A DNA stretch of 64,000 nt from Stappia indica (GTDB lineage Bacteria; Pseudomonadota; Alphaproteobacteria; Rhizobiales; Stappiaceae), in NCBI RefSeq assembly GCF_020177335.1, contig NZ_JAIVMG010000001.1:124001-188000 (forward strand). The letters are read 5' to 3'. Positions 17,542 to 27,921 of this stretch are shown here, one piece after another. Position 1 is the stretch's first letter. Every line of letters begins with the position of its first letter. Under the pieces are notes generated by a model that saw only the letters and a list, made by a program, of their open reading frames with translations, did not search any database and was not told where the DNA came from. The translations under genes and the position numbers were made by a program.

Positions 17542-18861
17542 ATGGCACATCGCAAGACACTCGCCGGTCTCGTCGCAGCGACGATTCTGGCTGGCAGCAC
17601 CGGCGTTTCCTACGCCGCGACCGAAATCCAGTGGTGGCATGCATTCTCCGGCCGTCTGGCCGAATTGCTCACCGAGCAGGTCGAGAAGTTCAACTCCTCG
17701 CAGAGCGACTATGTGGTCGTGGCCTCGCACAAGGGCAATTATTCCGAGACCCTGAACGCGGGCATCGCCGCCTTCCGCGCCGGCGAGCAACCGCATATCC
17801 TGCAGGTGTTCGAGGTCGGCACCGCGACGATGATGTCGGCCAAGGGCGCGATCAAGCCCGTCTTCGAGGTGATGGAAGAGACTGGCAAGCCGTTCGACGC
17901 GGATGCGTATCTGGCCGCCGTCAAGGGCTACTACACCACCACCGACGGCAAGATGCTGTCGCTGCCGTACAACTCCTCCACCCCGGTTCTCTACGTCAAC
18001 CGCGACGCGCTGACCAAGGCCGGCCTCGATCCGGACATGGACCTGTCGACCTGGGACAAGGTCAACGAGGCGATGGATGCGGTGAAGGCCTCCGGGTCGA
18101 GCTGCCCGCTGACCACCGCGTGGCAGAGCTGGGTGCATCTTGAGAACCTCTCCGCCTATCACAACGTTCCCTTCGCGACGAAGGAGAACGGCTTTGCCGG
18201 CCTCGACACCGAGCTGTCGTTCAACGGTCCGGTCCAGGTGAAGCACATCGAAGCCATGGGCCAGTGGGCGAAGGACGGCAAGTTCATCTATGCCGGCCGC
18301 CGCAATGAGGGTGGCGCCCGCTTCCGCGCTGGCGAATGCGCCTTCTTCACCGAATCCTCCGCCGGCTACGCGGGCGTGAAGGCGGAAGCCGACTTTGCCT
18401 TCGACATTCGTCCGCTGCCGTATTGGGCGGGCACCGAGGGTGCGCCGCAGAACACCATCATCGGCGGTGCGTCGCTGTGGGTGATGGCCGGCCACAAGGA
18501 TGAGGAATACGCCGGCGTCGCCGAGTTCCTCAACTTCCTGTCGAGCGCCGACATCCAGGCCTCCTGGCACCAGAACACCGGCTACCTGCCGATCACCATG
18601 GCCGCCTACGAGCAGACCAAGGACGCCGGCTTCTACAAGGAGAACCCGGGCACCGACATCGCCATCCTGCAGATGACCGGCAAGGCGCCGACGGCCAACT
18701 CCAAGGGCCTGCGTCTCGGCAGCTTCGACCAGATCCGCGGCATCATCGACGAGGAACTGGAAGCTGTGTGGTCCGGCGACAAGACGGCTCAGGCCGCCCT
18801 CGACAACGCGGTCGCCCGTGGCAACCAGCTGCTGCGCCGCTTCGAGCAGGCCAACCGCTGA
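17542..18861 (+). CDS. ugpB: sn-glycerol-3-phosphate ABC transporter, periplasmic binding protein
   Basis: The 439-residue protein has a Sec signal (about residues 1-25, ending SYAAT) and is a family 1 solute-binding protein. WWHAFSGRLAELLTEQVEKFN at its mature N-terminus and the downstream LPYNSSTPVLYVNRDA are characteristic of UgpB. It captures glycerol-3-phosphate or glycerophosphodiesters for import as a phosphorus source. GGGAG precedes the ATG. ugpA, ugpE and ugpC follow in order. Codon use and length are normal. Confidence 0.93.
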   Translation: MAHRKTLAGLVAATILAGSTGVSYAATEIQWWHAFSGRLAELLTEQVEKFNSSQSDYVVVASHKGNYSETLNAGIAAFRAGEQPHILQVFEVGTATMMSAKGAIKPVFEVMEETGKPFDADAYLAAVKGYYTTTDGKMLSLPYNSSTPVLYVNRDALTKAGLDPDMDLSTWDKVNEAMDAVKASGSSCPLTTAWQSWVHLENLSAYHNVPFATKENGFAGLDTELSFNGPVQVKHIEAMGQWAKDGKFIYAGRRNEGGARFRAGECAFFTESSAGYAGVKAEADFAFDIRPLPYWAGTEGAPQNTIIGGASLWVMAGHKDEEYAGVAEFLNFLSSADIQASWHQNTGYLPITMAAYEQTKDAGFYKENPGTDIAILQMTGKAPTANSKGLRLGSFDQIRGIIDEELEAVWSGDKTAQAALDNAVARGNQLLRRFEQANR

Positions 18862-18933
18862 GGCGGGACGCGGGATCACCGTTGACGGTGGCCGGTCTCC
18901 GGCCGGCCTGACGCCAGCGGCCCCGAGAACAGC

Positions 18934-18966
18934 GCGCGCGGCCCGGGAGCTTCCCGGGGCGCGCGT
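18934..18966 (+). terminator. Strong intra-operon stem-loop between ugpB and ugpA
   Basis: CCCGGGA and TCCCGGG pair around a 3-nt loop, and after one mismatch a further seven base pairs of alternating G/C extend the stem. No U-run follows. Such a hairpin in the 165-bp gap likely protects the 3' end of the ugpB message or partly terminates, giving more binding protein than permease. Confidence 0.6.
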
Positions 18967-19026
18967 CTTCCCATTTTCCGGCGCGGTCCGCTCAGGCGCG
19001 CCGCGTCCTCTTCCGGTGATCGGGAC

Positions 19027-19908
19027 ATGCAAAAACGCGTCGTATTCAACAATCGCCTGTTGCCCTACGCCCTGCTGGCGCCCCAGATCCTGGTCACGGC
19101 GGTGTTCTTCTTCTGGCCGGCCGGGCAGGCGATCTACCAGTCGGCCTTCATTCCCGATCCGTTCGGGCTGAAGTCGCAGTTCGTCGGCTTCGGCAACTTC
19201 GAATTCCTGTTTTCCGACCCCTATTACCTGGCCTCCTTCCAGACCACGGCGGTGTTCTCCGCCGCCGTCACCCTCCTGTCGATGGGGGCGGCTCTGTGGC
19301 TGGCGGTGATGGCCGACCGGATCATCAAGGGATCGGGTGCCTATCGCACGCTCCTGATCTGGCCCTACGCGGTCGCCCCGGCGATTGCCGGCGTCTTGTG
19401 GCTGTTCATGTTCAACCCCAACGTCGGTCTCGTCGCGTGGTATCTCAACGCCATCGGCTATGACTGGAACCACGTGCTGAACGATGGCGAGGCGATGGGG
19501 CTGGTCGTGGTCGCCTCGGCCTGGCGGCAGATCAGCTACAACTTCCTGTTCTTCCTCGCCGGCCTGCAGGCGATTCCGCGTAGCGTCATCGAGGCGGCGG
19601 CGATCGACGGGGCGAGCTTCTGGAAGCGGTTCTGGACCATCGTCTTCCCGCTGCTGTCGCCGACCACTTTCTTCCTGCTGGTGGTGAACATCGTCTACGC
19701 CTTCTTCGAGACCTTCGGCGTGATCCACACCATCACCGGCGGCGGGCCGCAGCAGGCGACGACGATCCTTGTCTACAAGGTCTACGCGGACGGGTTCATC
19801 GGCCAGGATCTCGGCTCCTCCGCCGCCCAGTCGGTGGTTCTGCTCGTCGTCGTCGGCCTTTTGACGGTGGTGCAGTTCCGCTATGTCGAACGCAAGGTGC
19901 ATTACTGA
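19027..19908 (+). CDS. ugpA: sn-glycerol-3-phosphate ABC transporter, permease UgpA
   Basis: The 293-residue MalF-type permease has six predicted membrane helices and the cytoplasmic EAA loop ([24 protein letters not shown]) that contacts the ATPase. The N-terminus [25 protein letters not shown] is UgpA-like. Its stop codon overlaps the ugpE start by one base (TGATG), linking translation of the two permease subunits. It forms the inner membrane channel with UgpE. Confidence 0.93.
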   Translation: MQKRVVFNNRLLPYALLAPQILVTAVFFFWPAGQAIYQSAFIPDPFGLKSQFVGFGNFEFLFSDPYYLASFQTTAVFSAAVTLLSMGAALWLAVMADRIIKGSGAYRTLLIWPYAVAPAIAGVLWLFMFNPNVGLVAWYLNAIGYDWNHVLNDGEAMGLVVVASAWRQISYNFLFFLAGLQAIPRSVIEAAAIDGASFWKRFWTIVFPLLSPTTFFLLVVNIVYAFFETFGVIHTITGGGPQQATTILVYKVYADGFIGQDLGSSAAQSVVLLVVVGLLTVVQFRYVERKVHY

Positions 19909-20753
19909 TGAGCGGCATGGTCGAAAAACGCGGGATCGGCACCTGGCTGACCCATATGAGCCTGATCGCCGGCATCGCGGCGATCTGTTTCCCGATCTAT
20001 CTGGCCTTCGTCGCCTCGACGGTGACCCAGCAGGAAATCGCCCGCCCGCCGATGCCCCTGCTGCCGGGGCCGCACTTCCTGGAGAACTACGGCACGGCGC
20101 TGTCCCAGGGCATCAACTCGCCGGTTTGGCTGATGCTGATGAATTCCAGCGTCATGGCGCTCGGCATCGCCATCGGCAAGATCGCCATCTCGATCCTGTC
20201 CGCCTATGCGATCGTCTATTTCCGCTTTCCCTTCCGGATGGTGTTCTTCTGGCTGATCTTCCTCACCCTGATGCTGCCGGTGGAGGTGCGGATCGTGCCG
20301 ACCTACGAGGTCGCTGCCGGCTTCGGGATGCTCAACTCCTACTCCGGTCTGATCCTGCCGCTGATCGCCTCGGCGACGGCGACCTTCCTGTTCCGCCAGT
20401 TCTTCCTGACGGTGCCGGATGAGTTGATCGAGGCGGCGCGGGTCGATGGGGCGGGGCCGATCCGGTTCTTCGTCGATATCCTGTTGCCGATGTCGCGCAC
20501 GAATATCGCGGCGCTGTTCGTCATTCTGTTCATCTATGGCTGGAACCAGTACCTGTGGCCGCTGCTGATCACCACCAAGCCGGAAATGAACACCATCGTC
20601 ATGGGCATCAAGCAGATGTTCCCATCCGGCGACGATGTGGCCGAATGGCCGGTCATCATGGCAACCGCACTGATGGCGATGCTGCCGCCGGTCGCCGTTG
20701 TCGTCTTCATGCAGGGGCTTTTCGTCAAGGGCCTCGTGGATACTGAGAAATAG
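19908..20753 (+). CDS. ugpE: sn-glycerol-3-phosphate ABC transporter, permease UgpE
   Basis: The 281-residue MalG-type permease has six helices and an EAA loop ([20 protein letters not shown]). The segment [14 protein letters not shown] near the C-terminus is typical of UgpE. It starts on the last base of the ugpA stop and ends 7 bp before ugpC, so the operon is compact from here on. Confidence 0.93.
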   Translation: MSGMVEKRGIGTWLTHMSLIAGIAAICFPIYLAFVASTVTQQEIARPPMPLLPGPHFLENYGTALSQGINSPVWLMLMNSSVMALGIAIGKIAISILSAYAIVYFRFPFRMVFFWLIFLTLMLPVEVRIVPTYEVAAGFGMLNSYSGLILPLIASATATFLFRQFFLTVPDELIEAARVDGAGPIRFFVDILLPMSRTNIAALFVILFIYGWNQYLWPLLITTKPEMNTIVMGIKQMFPSGDDVAEWPVIMATALMAMLPPVAVVVFMQGLFVKGLVDTEK

Positions 20754-20760
20754 GGTTCCG

Positions 20761-21804
<1,044 letters not shown>

Positions 21805-21811
21805 AGCAATG

Positions 21812-21848
21812 AAAAAAAAACGGCGGCCGCCCGTGCTGGCGGCCGCCG
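21812..21848 (-). terminator. Intrinsic terminator for the M20 peptidase gene
   Basis: A perfect 11-bp stem (21821-21831 with 21838-21848, loop CGTGCT) is bordered by nine A on the plus strand, i.e. a U9 run for minus-strand transcripts. It lies 8 bp beyond the M20 stop and also separates it from the convergent ugp operon. Confidence 0.92.
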
Positions 21849-21856
21849 GAAGGCTG

Positions 21857-22990
21857 TCAGTCGAGGGTTTCGACCAGCCGGCGCATGAGCTGCATCCGGG
21901 GCAGCAGCGACGAGATGTAGATGTGCTCGTTGAGCGTATGGACATGGTCGCCGTCGGGCCCAAGCCCGTCGAGGGTCGGGACCTTGGCGGCGATGAAGTT
22001 GGCGTCCGAGCCGCCGCCGGTGGTCTCGTCGATCAGCTCGAAACCGATCTCGGCGGCAAGCTCTGCCGCATGATCGAACAGGGCGGTGATGGCCGGCGTC
22101 TTCTCGAACGGCGGACGGTTCATGCCACCGGTCACCGTCACGGTGACATCCGGGGTCTTCGGCGTCAGGCCGGTGATGCGGGCGACCATTTCCTCCGCCG
22201 CCGCGACGCTCGGCACCCGCAGGTCGATTTCCGCGCTGGCATGTTGCGGCACCACGTTGGTTCCGCTGCCGCCGGTGATCTGGCCGACGTTGATGGTGAT
22301 GTCCCGGTCATAGTCGGTCATCGCTTCCAGCGCGATGACCTGATGGGCCAGTTCGGTGACCGCGCTGCGTCCCTGCCAATGGCGGGCGCCGGCATGGGCC
22401 GGGCGGCCTTCGACGCGCAGGGTGAAGCGGCCGACGCCCTTGCGGGCGGTGACGATATGTCCGCCATTGCGTGCCGGCTCGGTGACGAGGGCGTATTTCG
22501 CGGTTTTCGCCTGCTCCTCGATCAGCCCCCGGGAGGTCGGGCTGCCGACTTCCTCGTCGGAGGTGAAGAGAATGCGCATCGGCAGGGCCGGGGCGGGAGC
22601 GCCGCCGGCAATCGCCGCCGTGATGGTGCGCATGGCCGCAAGCCCGTTGTAGGCGCCGCCCTTCATGTCGCAGATGCCCGGTCCATAGCAGGCATCGCCC
22701 TCAATGCGGATCGGCAGGTCCTTGTCGATGGTCCCCTTCGGGTGCACCGTGTCCAGATGGCTCAGGAACAGGATGCCGGGCTGGCTGTGGTCGCCCCAGG
22801 GCGAGCGCACCAGCAGATGGTCGCCATAGCCCGTGGCGCCGGGAAACCGCTCACAGGTGGCGCCGAAGGCCTCCGCCTCCTGGGTCACCAGATCCATCAG
22901 GCTGTTGATGCCGGTCACATCCGGTGTGTGCGTCTCGATACGAACCCATCTCAGCAATCCAGTCAGCAAGTCATCGGTCGACGGGTCCAT
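21857..22990 (-). CDS. M20 family zinc metallopeptidase (carboxypeptidase G2/glutamate carboxypeptidase-like)
   Basis: The 377-residue protein shows the di-zinc M20 core: FLSHLDTVHPKG (first metal His/Asp), GPGICDMKGG (bridging Asp) and FTSDEEVGSPTSRG (catalytic Glu pair), plus a dimerisation domain with GRPAHAGARHWQGRSA and the late GGGSDANFIAA. There is no signal peptide, so it is cytoplasmic. Carboxypeptidase G2-like enzymes remove C-terminal glutamate from peptides or folate-like amides; the actual substrate is unknown. GAGGA precedes the ATG. Confidence 0.88.
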   Translation of the reverse strand: MDPSTDDLLTGLLRWVRIETHTPDVTGINSLMDLVTQEAEAFGATCERFPGATGYGDHLLVRSPWGDHSQPGILFLSHLDTVHPKGTIDKDLPIRIEGDACYGPGICDMKGGAYNGLAAMRTITAAIAGGAPAPALPMRILFTSDEEVGSPTSRGLIEEQAKTAKYALVTEPARNGGHIVTARKGVGRFTLRVEGRPAHAGARHWQGRSAVTELAHQVIALEAMTDYDRDITINVGQITGGSGTNVVPQHASAEIDLRVPSVAAAEEMVARITGLTPKTPDVTVTVTGGMNRPPFEKTPAITALFDHAAELAAEIGFELIDETTGGGSDANFIAAKVPTLDGLGPDGDHVHTLNEHIYISSLLPRMQLMRRLVETLD

Positions 22991-23098
22991 GCCAGTCCTC
23001 TTCGCTCGTTCTGTGTTTTGAAAAAGGGTGTCAGGTGAGGGGCGTACCCTAGCGCGATGCGGGTGCGGGCGCGAGTGCGAACAGCACGAGGCGCAACA

Positions 23099-24046
23099 TC
23101 ATGGCCGGCCGCGCAGATCCATGCGGCGATCAAGCAGCACCCCGGTCAGGTGATCGGCGACGGCGCGCACCCGGGCGGACTGGATCAGGTCCGAATGTAC
23201 CGCCAGCCAGATCGGCTGGTCGACGCCAAGATCGTCAAACAGACAGGTGAAGCCGGCTGGCCGGGCGAGGCTGTGCGGCAGGATGGCGAGCCCGAGCCCG
23301 GCGCTGACGGCGCTGATCTGGGCGGTGAGGGTGGTGGTCCTGAGCCGGCAGGGACGACCGCGCAGGCAACGCTCGATCCACTGCGCCGCCGGCAGGTGGC
23401 TGTAGTCCTCGGTCCAGCCGATGAAATCATCCTCCTCGAAACCGGCGCGTTCTTCTGAGCGGGCGCGCGTATCGAGATAGGCGGGTGCGCCATAAAGACC
23501 GAAACCGAGGGTGCCGAGCCGGCGGGTGGTGAGATGCCCCCGCTCCGGCTTGATCATGCGCACCGCCAGATCTGCGTCGCGGCGGTGAAGATTGATCGTG
23601 CGCACATCGGTGACGACATCGACCTGAAGGCCGGGATGGCGGGCGAACAGCGCAGGCAGGGACGGGACGATCAGTGAGGTTGCCAGATTTTCCGCCGTGG
23701 CGAGGCGAACATGGCCGCAAACCTGTCCCTGTCCGCGCGCGGCCTCGCCAAAGGCATGGCCGGCCTGTTCCAGTGCCTCGGCGCGGGGCACCAGGGCGGT
23801 GCCGTCATCGGTCAGCCGGTAGCCGCTCTGATGCCGGCTGAACAGCGGGACGGCGAGCGCGGTTTCCAACCGGTCGAGCCGCCGGGACACGGTGGCAAGT
23901 CCGAGACCGAGTGCGGCAGCGGCGCCGCTGAGCGTGCCCGCTCGGGCGATGGCGAGAAAGATCCGGGCGTCGTCCCAGCTCGGCTGATGCGTCGCTTGTT
24001 TTCCGAAATCGGAAATCGAACCGCCATGTATCGCTGTTTCTTTCAT
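23099..24046 (-). CDS. LysR family transcriptional regulator
   Basis: The 315-residue protein has an N-terminal winged helix-turn-helix (about residues 22-80; FLAIARAGTLSGAAAALGLG, then VSRRLDRLE) and a type 2 periplasmic-binding-like effector domain. It diverges from the aldo/keto reductase with only 47 bp between the starts, the classic arrangement in which a LysR protein controls its neighbour and itself. The first 20 residues are not LysR-like, so the real start could be slightly downstream. Confidence 0.9.
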   Translation of the reverse strand: MKETAIHGGSISDFGKQATHQPSWDDARIFLAIARAGTLSGAAAALGLGLATVSRRLDRLETALAVPLFSRHQSGYRLTDDGTALVPRAEALEQAGHAFGEAARGQGQVCGHVRLATAENLATSLIVPSLPALFARHPGLQVDVVTDVRTINLHRRDADLAVRMIKPERGHLTTRRLGTLGFGLYGAPAYLDTRARSEERAGFEEDDFIGWTEDYSHLPAAQWIERCLRGRPCRLRTTTLTAQISAVSAGLGLAILPHSLARPAGFTCLFDDLGVDQPIWLAVHSDLIQSARVRAVADHLTGVLLDRRMDLRGRP

Positions 24047-24093
24047 CTATCGAGGAAAGCATGATTGCGCCCTGTCGGACAAGGAGAAGATGG

Positions 24094-25077
24094 ATGCAAC
24101 GGCGAAAACTGGGAATGGATCTGGAGGTTTCGGCTCTTGGTCTCGGCTGCATGGGTATGAGCGAATTCTATGGGCCGCGCGATGATGAAGAGGCGCTGCG
24201 GGTGCTCGACCGGGCGCTGGAGCTCGGGATCGATTTCTTCGACACGGCCGACATGTACGGCCCTTTTCACAATGAGGAGCTGCTCGGCCGTTTTCTCGCC
24301 GACCGCCGCCCCGATGTGCGGCTCGCGACGAAATTCGGCATTGTTCGCAAGCCCGGCGAATATGCGCGCAGCATCGACAACAGCCCCGACTATGCGAGGG
24401 CCAGCTGCGAGGCCTCCCTGCGCCGGCTCGGGGTGGAGTGCATCGACCTTTATTACGTGCACCGGGTCGATCGCCAGCGGCCGATCGAGGAGACCATGGA
24501 GGGGCTTGCCGACCTGGTGCGCGCGGGCAAGATCGCGCGGATCGGCCTGTGCGAGGTCAGTGCGCAGACGTTGCGGCGGGCGCATGCGGTCCATCCGGTC
24601 AGCGCGGTGCAGACGGAGTATTCGCTCTGGACCCGGGATGTGGAACGCGAGGTGCTGCCGACATGCCGGGACCTGGGCATCGGCTTCGTGCCCTATTCGC
24701 CGCTCGGGCGCGGCTTTCTCACCGGACGGTTCCACAGTGGCGATGCTTTCGAGTCGGGCGATTTCCGCGCGGCGCTGCCGCGCTTTACCGACGCCAATAT
24801 GGCGACCAACCGGCAATTGGTCGACGCGCTTGGCGCGGTCGCCGCGCGCAAGGACGCGACGACGGCGCAGGTGGCGATTGCCTGGCTTCTGGCACAAGGA
24901 CCGGACATCGTGCCGATCCCCGGAACGAAGCGGCGCGCCTATCTGGAGGACAACGCGGCGGCGGCCTCCTTGGTGCTTGGCGCGGAAGACCTGGCCGAAC
25001 TGGATACCCTGAGCGCACGGCTGCCGGTTGCCGGCGCCCGCTACACGGAAGAGGGGATGAAGGGGGTGAATGCCTGA
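24094..25077 (+). CDS. Aldo/keto reductase
   Basis: The 327-residue TIM-barrel oxidoreductase has GLGCMGMSEFYG, the catalytic DFFDTADMYG (Asp and Tyr of the tetrad), Lys in ATKF, YYVHRVD and the NADP site IPGTKRRAYLEDN. Members of this AKR13-like group reduce aldehydes such as methylglyoxal using NADPH; the physiological substrate is not evident. AAGGAGA lies 7 nt before the ATG at 24094, so I reject the longer frame from 24061. It is probably controlled by the divergent LysR regulator. Confidence 0.92.
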   Translation: MQRRKLGMDLEVSALGLGCMGMSEFYGPRDDEEALRVLDRALELGIDFFDTADMYGPFHNEELLGRFLADRRPDVRLATKFGIVRKPGEYARSIDNSPDYARASCEASLRRLGVECIDLYYVHRVDRQRPIEETMEGLADLVRAGKIARIGLCEVSAQTLRRAHAVHPVSAVQTEYSLWTRDVEREVLPTCRDLGIGFVPYSPLGRGFLTGRFHSGDAFESGDFRAALPRFTDANMATNRQLVDALGAVAARKDATTAQVAIAWLLAQGPDIVPIPGTKRRAYLEDNAAAASLVLGAEDLAELDTLSARLPVAGARYTEEGMKGVNA

Positions 25078-25116
25078 TGGACAGGGCTCGCCCCCGGCCA
25101 GCAATTGGGAGCGCTT

Positions 25117-25154
25117 GAAAAGAAAACCGCCGGTGCTTTTGGGCGCCGGCGGTT
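25117..25154 (-). terminator. Intrinsic terminator for the chemoreceptor gene
   Basis: Arms at 25125-25136 and 25143-25154 pair over 12 bp with one G-T wobble around loop TTTTGG. For the minus strand the stem is followed by a T-rich stretch (TTTTCTTTTC). It lies about 30 bp past the receptor stop and faces the convergent aldo/keto reductase gene. Confidence 0.88.
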
Positions 25155-25185
25155 CAGGTTTGCCGAAAAGGTCGCGCTGATCCGA

Positions 25186-26862
25186 TCAGGCAGCGCGCAC
25201 GTCGTGCAGGAAGCGCTCCACCTCGGTCTTGAGGGCCGAAGCATCCCGGCTGACGGCGGTCGCCGCGTTGGTGACATCATTTGCCGCGGCTCGGGTCTCG
25301 TTGGCGGCATCGGAGACGCCGAGGATGTTGCCTGTCACGTCCTGGGTGCCGCGCGCGGCCTCTTCCACGTTGCGGGCGATCTCGCCGGTCGCCGCGCCCT
25401 GTTCCTCAACCGCTGCCGCAATTGCCGAGGCGATCGCGTTCATTTCCTCGACGATCTTGCCGATCGACTGTACCGCACCGACGGCGGTTTCCGTCTCGCG
25501 CTGGATCGAGCTGATCTGCGCGGTGATTTCCTCCGTGGCGTTCGAGGTCTGGCTGGCCAGCTCCTTCACCTCGGCGGCGACGACGGCAAAGCCACGCCCC
25601 GCGTCACCGGCGCGGGCGGCCTCAATGGTGGCGTTGAGCGCCAGAAGGTTGGTCTGCTCGGCAATGGCGGCGATCATGTTCACGACCTGGCCGATCTTCT
25701 CCGCCGCCTCGGCGAGGCCGTGGATCTGATGGTTGGTGCGCTCGGCCTCGGAGACGGCCTGCGAGGCGATCTCGGACGACTTGGAGACCTGGGATCCGAT
25801 CTCCAGGATGGAGGAGCTGAGTTCCTCGGTCGCGGAAGCCACGGTCTGCACATTGGCGGCCGCCTGCTGGGCGGCTGAGGCGACGGTGGTCGCCCGGGCG
25901 TTGGTGTCGTCGGCGGTCTCCGACATGTTGCGGGCGTTGCGCTCCATATCGTCGGCGGAGGCGGTCACCGTCCGCAGCAGGGCGGCGGCGCTCTCATCGA
26001 AGCTCTGGGTCAGCGCCTGGATGCGCAGGGCGCGGGCATCGCGGGACTTCTGCTCGTCGGACTGGGCGGCGGACAGCTCCTGCGCGCGGATCATGTTGTC
26101 GCGGAAAACACCGGTCGCGGAGGCCATGTGGCCGATTTCGTCGTTGCGGCCTTCACCCGGGATCTCGATGTTCATCTGTCCATCGGCAAGCTGACGCATG
26201 GCATCGGTGATCGCCGCCAGCGGGCGGGTCACGCTGTTTGACAGAAAGAGCCCGGCGGCGATGATCAACGCCAGCATCGGCACCACCCACATGGCGGTAC
26301 GGGTCATCTCTGCTGAAAACGCCTCGTTCACATCATCGACGTAAAGCGCCGAGGTGATGGTCCACTGCCAGGGCGCGAAACTCAGCGAATAGCTCACCTT
26401 CGGCGCGGGTTCGGTCTCGCCGAGACGGGGGAACACGAACTCCGTATAGCCACCGCCCCTTCGGGCCGCCTCAAGCTGGCCGACGACGAGTTCCACCCCA
26501 TTGGCGTCCTTCATGCTGAGAAGGCTCTTGCCCTCGACTTCGGGGCTGGGATGCATCACGACGAAGCCTTCCCGCTCGGCACTGGAATCGATGACCAGGA
26601 AGTAGTCCGTCCCATTGTAGCGCAGCACGCGCAGCATATCGCGGGCAGCTTCCTGCGCCTGTTCCAGGGTCAGCTTGCCGGCCTTTGCATCCTCCGCCAG
26701 CTTCGTGATCAGGGAGTGGGCGGTCTCGACCTGCGAGCGCACCATGTCGCGGCGGCCTTCCATCATGGAGCCGTAGAACGTGTATGTCTGGACGCCGAGC
26801 ACCAGAAGGAGCGCGGCAAGCGAGCCGGCAACCAGCACCAGCATTTTCTGTTTGATGGACAT
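25186..26862 (-). CDS. Methyl-accepting chemotaxis protein with sCache sensor
   Basis: The 558-residue protein has two membrane helices (about 7-28 and 190-212) flanking a periplasmic single-Cache domain ([20 protein letters not shown] and [17 protein letters not shown]), then HAMP ([20 protein letters not shown]) and a long coiled-coil signalling domain with the conserved hairpin [20 protein letters not shown]. sCache receptors often bind short organic acids. It feeds CheA/CheW, whose genes are not in the window. No pentapeptide tether for CheR is seen at the C-terminus. Confidence 0.94.
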   Translation of the reverse strand: MSIKQKMLVLVAGSLAALLLVLGVQTYTFYGSMMEGRRDMVRSQVETAHSLITKLAEDAKAGKLTLEQAQEAARDMLRVLRYNGTDYFLVIDSSAEREGFVVMHPSPEVEGKSLLSMKDANGVELVVGQLEAARRGGGYTEFVFPRLGETEPAPKVSYSLSFAPWQWTITSALYVDDVNEAFSAEMTRTAMWVVPMLALIIAAGLFLSNSVTRPLAAITDAMRQLADGQMNIEIPGEGRNDEIGHMASATGVFRDNMIRAQELSAAQSDEQKSRDARALRIQALTQSFDESAAALLRTVTASADDMERNARNMSETADDTNARATTVASAAQQAAANVQTVASATEELSSSILEIGSQVSKSSEIASQAVSEAERTNHQIHGLAEAAEKIGQVVNMIAAIAEQTNLLALNATIEAARAGDAGRGFAVVAAEVKELASQTSNATEEITAQISSIQRETETAVGAVQSIGKIVEEMNAIASAIAAAVEEQGAATGEIARNVEEAARGTQDVTGNILGVSDAANETRAAANDVTNAATAVSRDASALKTEVERFLHDVRAA

Positions 26863-27320
26863 CGGGGAAGCGACCTCTTGAAACGAGCTATGTCGCCAGA
26901 AGACGTATTTCCTCTAAATCTTTGGTAAAAATTCTGAAGACTCAATTTTGTAACTACTTCGGCTTCTCCGGAGGTTCCCATGCGGAAGGTGTGGTTCGTC
27001 ATTTCCTTGAAATAGGCGGTGTTCGGGACGCCGTGCGCGGACCGATGGTCGACGGGGCGCGCGCCGACGGCCGCGAAGCACCTTCGTCCGCGGCGCGTGC
27101 GGTAGACCATCCGATGCCAGAAACTGGCGCGTGTTTCCTGGCGATCACGTCCCGGATGGCCTTGCGGCGAGACGGCTGCGCCGCTATACGCATGCGGCAA
27201 CCGGCCGCTGGCCGTTCGCCGCGGCTTCGTGCCCGGCGGCACGGCCCGCCGGATCTGGAATTCACGATTATCCGAGCCGGCCCACCGGTTTCGGCGCAAC
27301 AGACCACAGGACAGCAGACC
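26863..27320. other. 458-bp divergent intergenic region, no gene recognised
   Basis: It separates the chemoreceptor (minus) from ndk (plus). The 26920-26960 part is AT-rich compared with the surroundings and probably holds promoters, but no convincing -35/-10 pair can be named. A reading frame continuous with ndk runs through it, but has no family-like sequence and no start support. Confidence 0.5.
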
Positions 27321-27743
27321 ATGGCGATTGAACGCACCTTTTCGATGATCAAGCCGGACGCCACCAAGCGCAACCTGACGGGCGCCATCACGGCGAAGCT
27401 GGAAGAGGCCGGCCTGCGCGTCGTCGCTTCCAAGCGCGTGTGGATGTCCCGCCGCGAGGCCGAGGGCTTCTATGCGGTGCACAAGGATCGTCCGTTCTTC
27501 GGCGAGCTGGTCGAGTTCATGTCCTCCGCGCCGACCGTCGTGCAGGTGCTGGAAGGCGAGAACGCCGTTGCCAAGAATCGCGAAGTGATGGGCGCGACCA
27601 ACCCGGCCGATGCTGCCGAGGGCACCATCCGCAAGACCTTCGCCCTGTCGATCGGCGAGAACTCGGTGCATGGTTCCGACGCTCCGGAGACCGCTGCCGA
27701 GGAGATCGCCTACTGGTTCTCCGAGACCGAGATCGTCGGCTAA
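27321..27743 (+). CDS. ndk: Nucleoside diphosphate kinase
   Basis: The 140-residue protein is the standard NDK length and balances NTP pools by passing phosphate through an enzyme histidine. It opens with [18 protein letters not shown]; the active-site His is in [13 protein letters not shown] and the nucleotide loop is [15 protein letters not shown]. The longer frame upstream was rejected because the family N-terminus begins exactly at 27321. Confidence 0.97.
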   Translation: MAIERTFSMIKPDATKRNLTGAITAKLEEAGLRVVASKRVWMSRREAEGFYAVHKDRPFFGELVEFMSSAPTVVQVLEGENAVAKNREVMGATNPADAAEGTIRKTFALSIGENSVHGSDAPETAAEEIAYWFSETEIVG

Positions 27744-27790
27744 GGCCTCTCGTCTCTCCGGCGGCGCGCCGCCGAACACATCCGATATGC

Positions 27791-27826
27791 ACAAGGCCGG
27801 CCCGCAAGCCGGCCTTGTTGTGTTTT
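27791..27826 (+). terminator. Intrinsic terminator after ndk
   Basis: Arms ACAAGGCCGGC (27791-27801) and GCCGGCCTTGT (27808-27818) pair perfectly around CCGCAA and are followed by TGTGTTTT. A smaller GC hairpin just upstream (near 27760-27775) may help. Confidence 0.9.
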
Positions 27827-27921
27827 GGAAGGGGTGCGCCTGCGACAAGCCGGGGCTTGACAGGACAGGGTGCGCTGATGACCTTGCCGGTCCCCGCATT
27901 CCGTTTACGCAAGGTGGCTTG

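Noticed and set aside
17491-19902. An 803-codon open frame on the minus strand opposite ugpB-ugpA
   Set aside because: It is the antisense shadow of two clearly recognisable genes; its composition is His/Arg/Gly/Asp-rich, typical of the reverse frame of high-GC coding DNA, and it has no recognisable domain.
26922-27320. Upstream extension of ndk as an N-terminal fusion
   Set aside because: NDK begins at a standard family start; the extension has no domain and no start signal.
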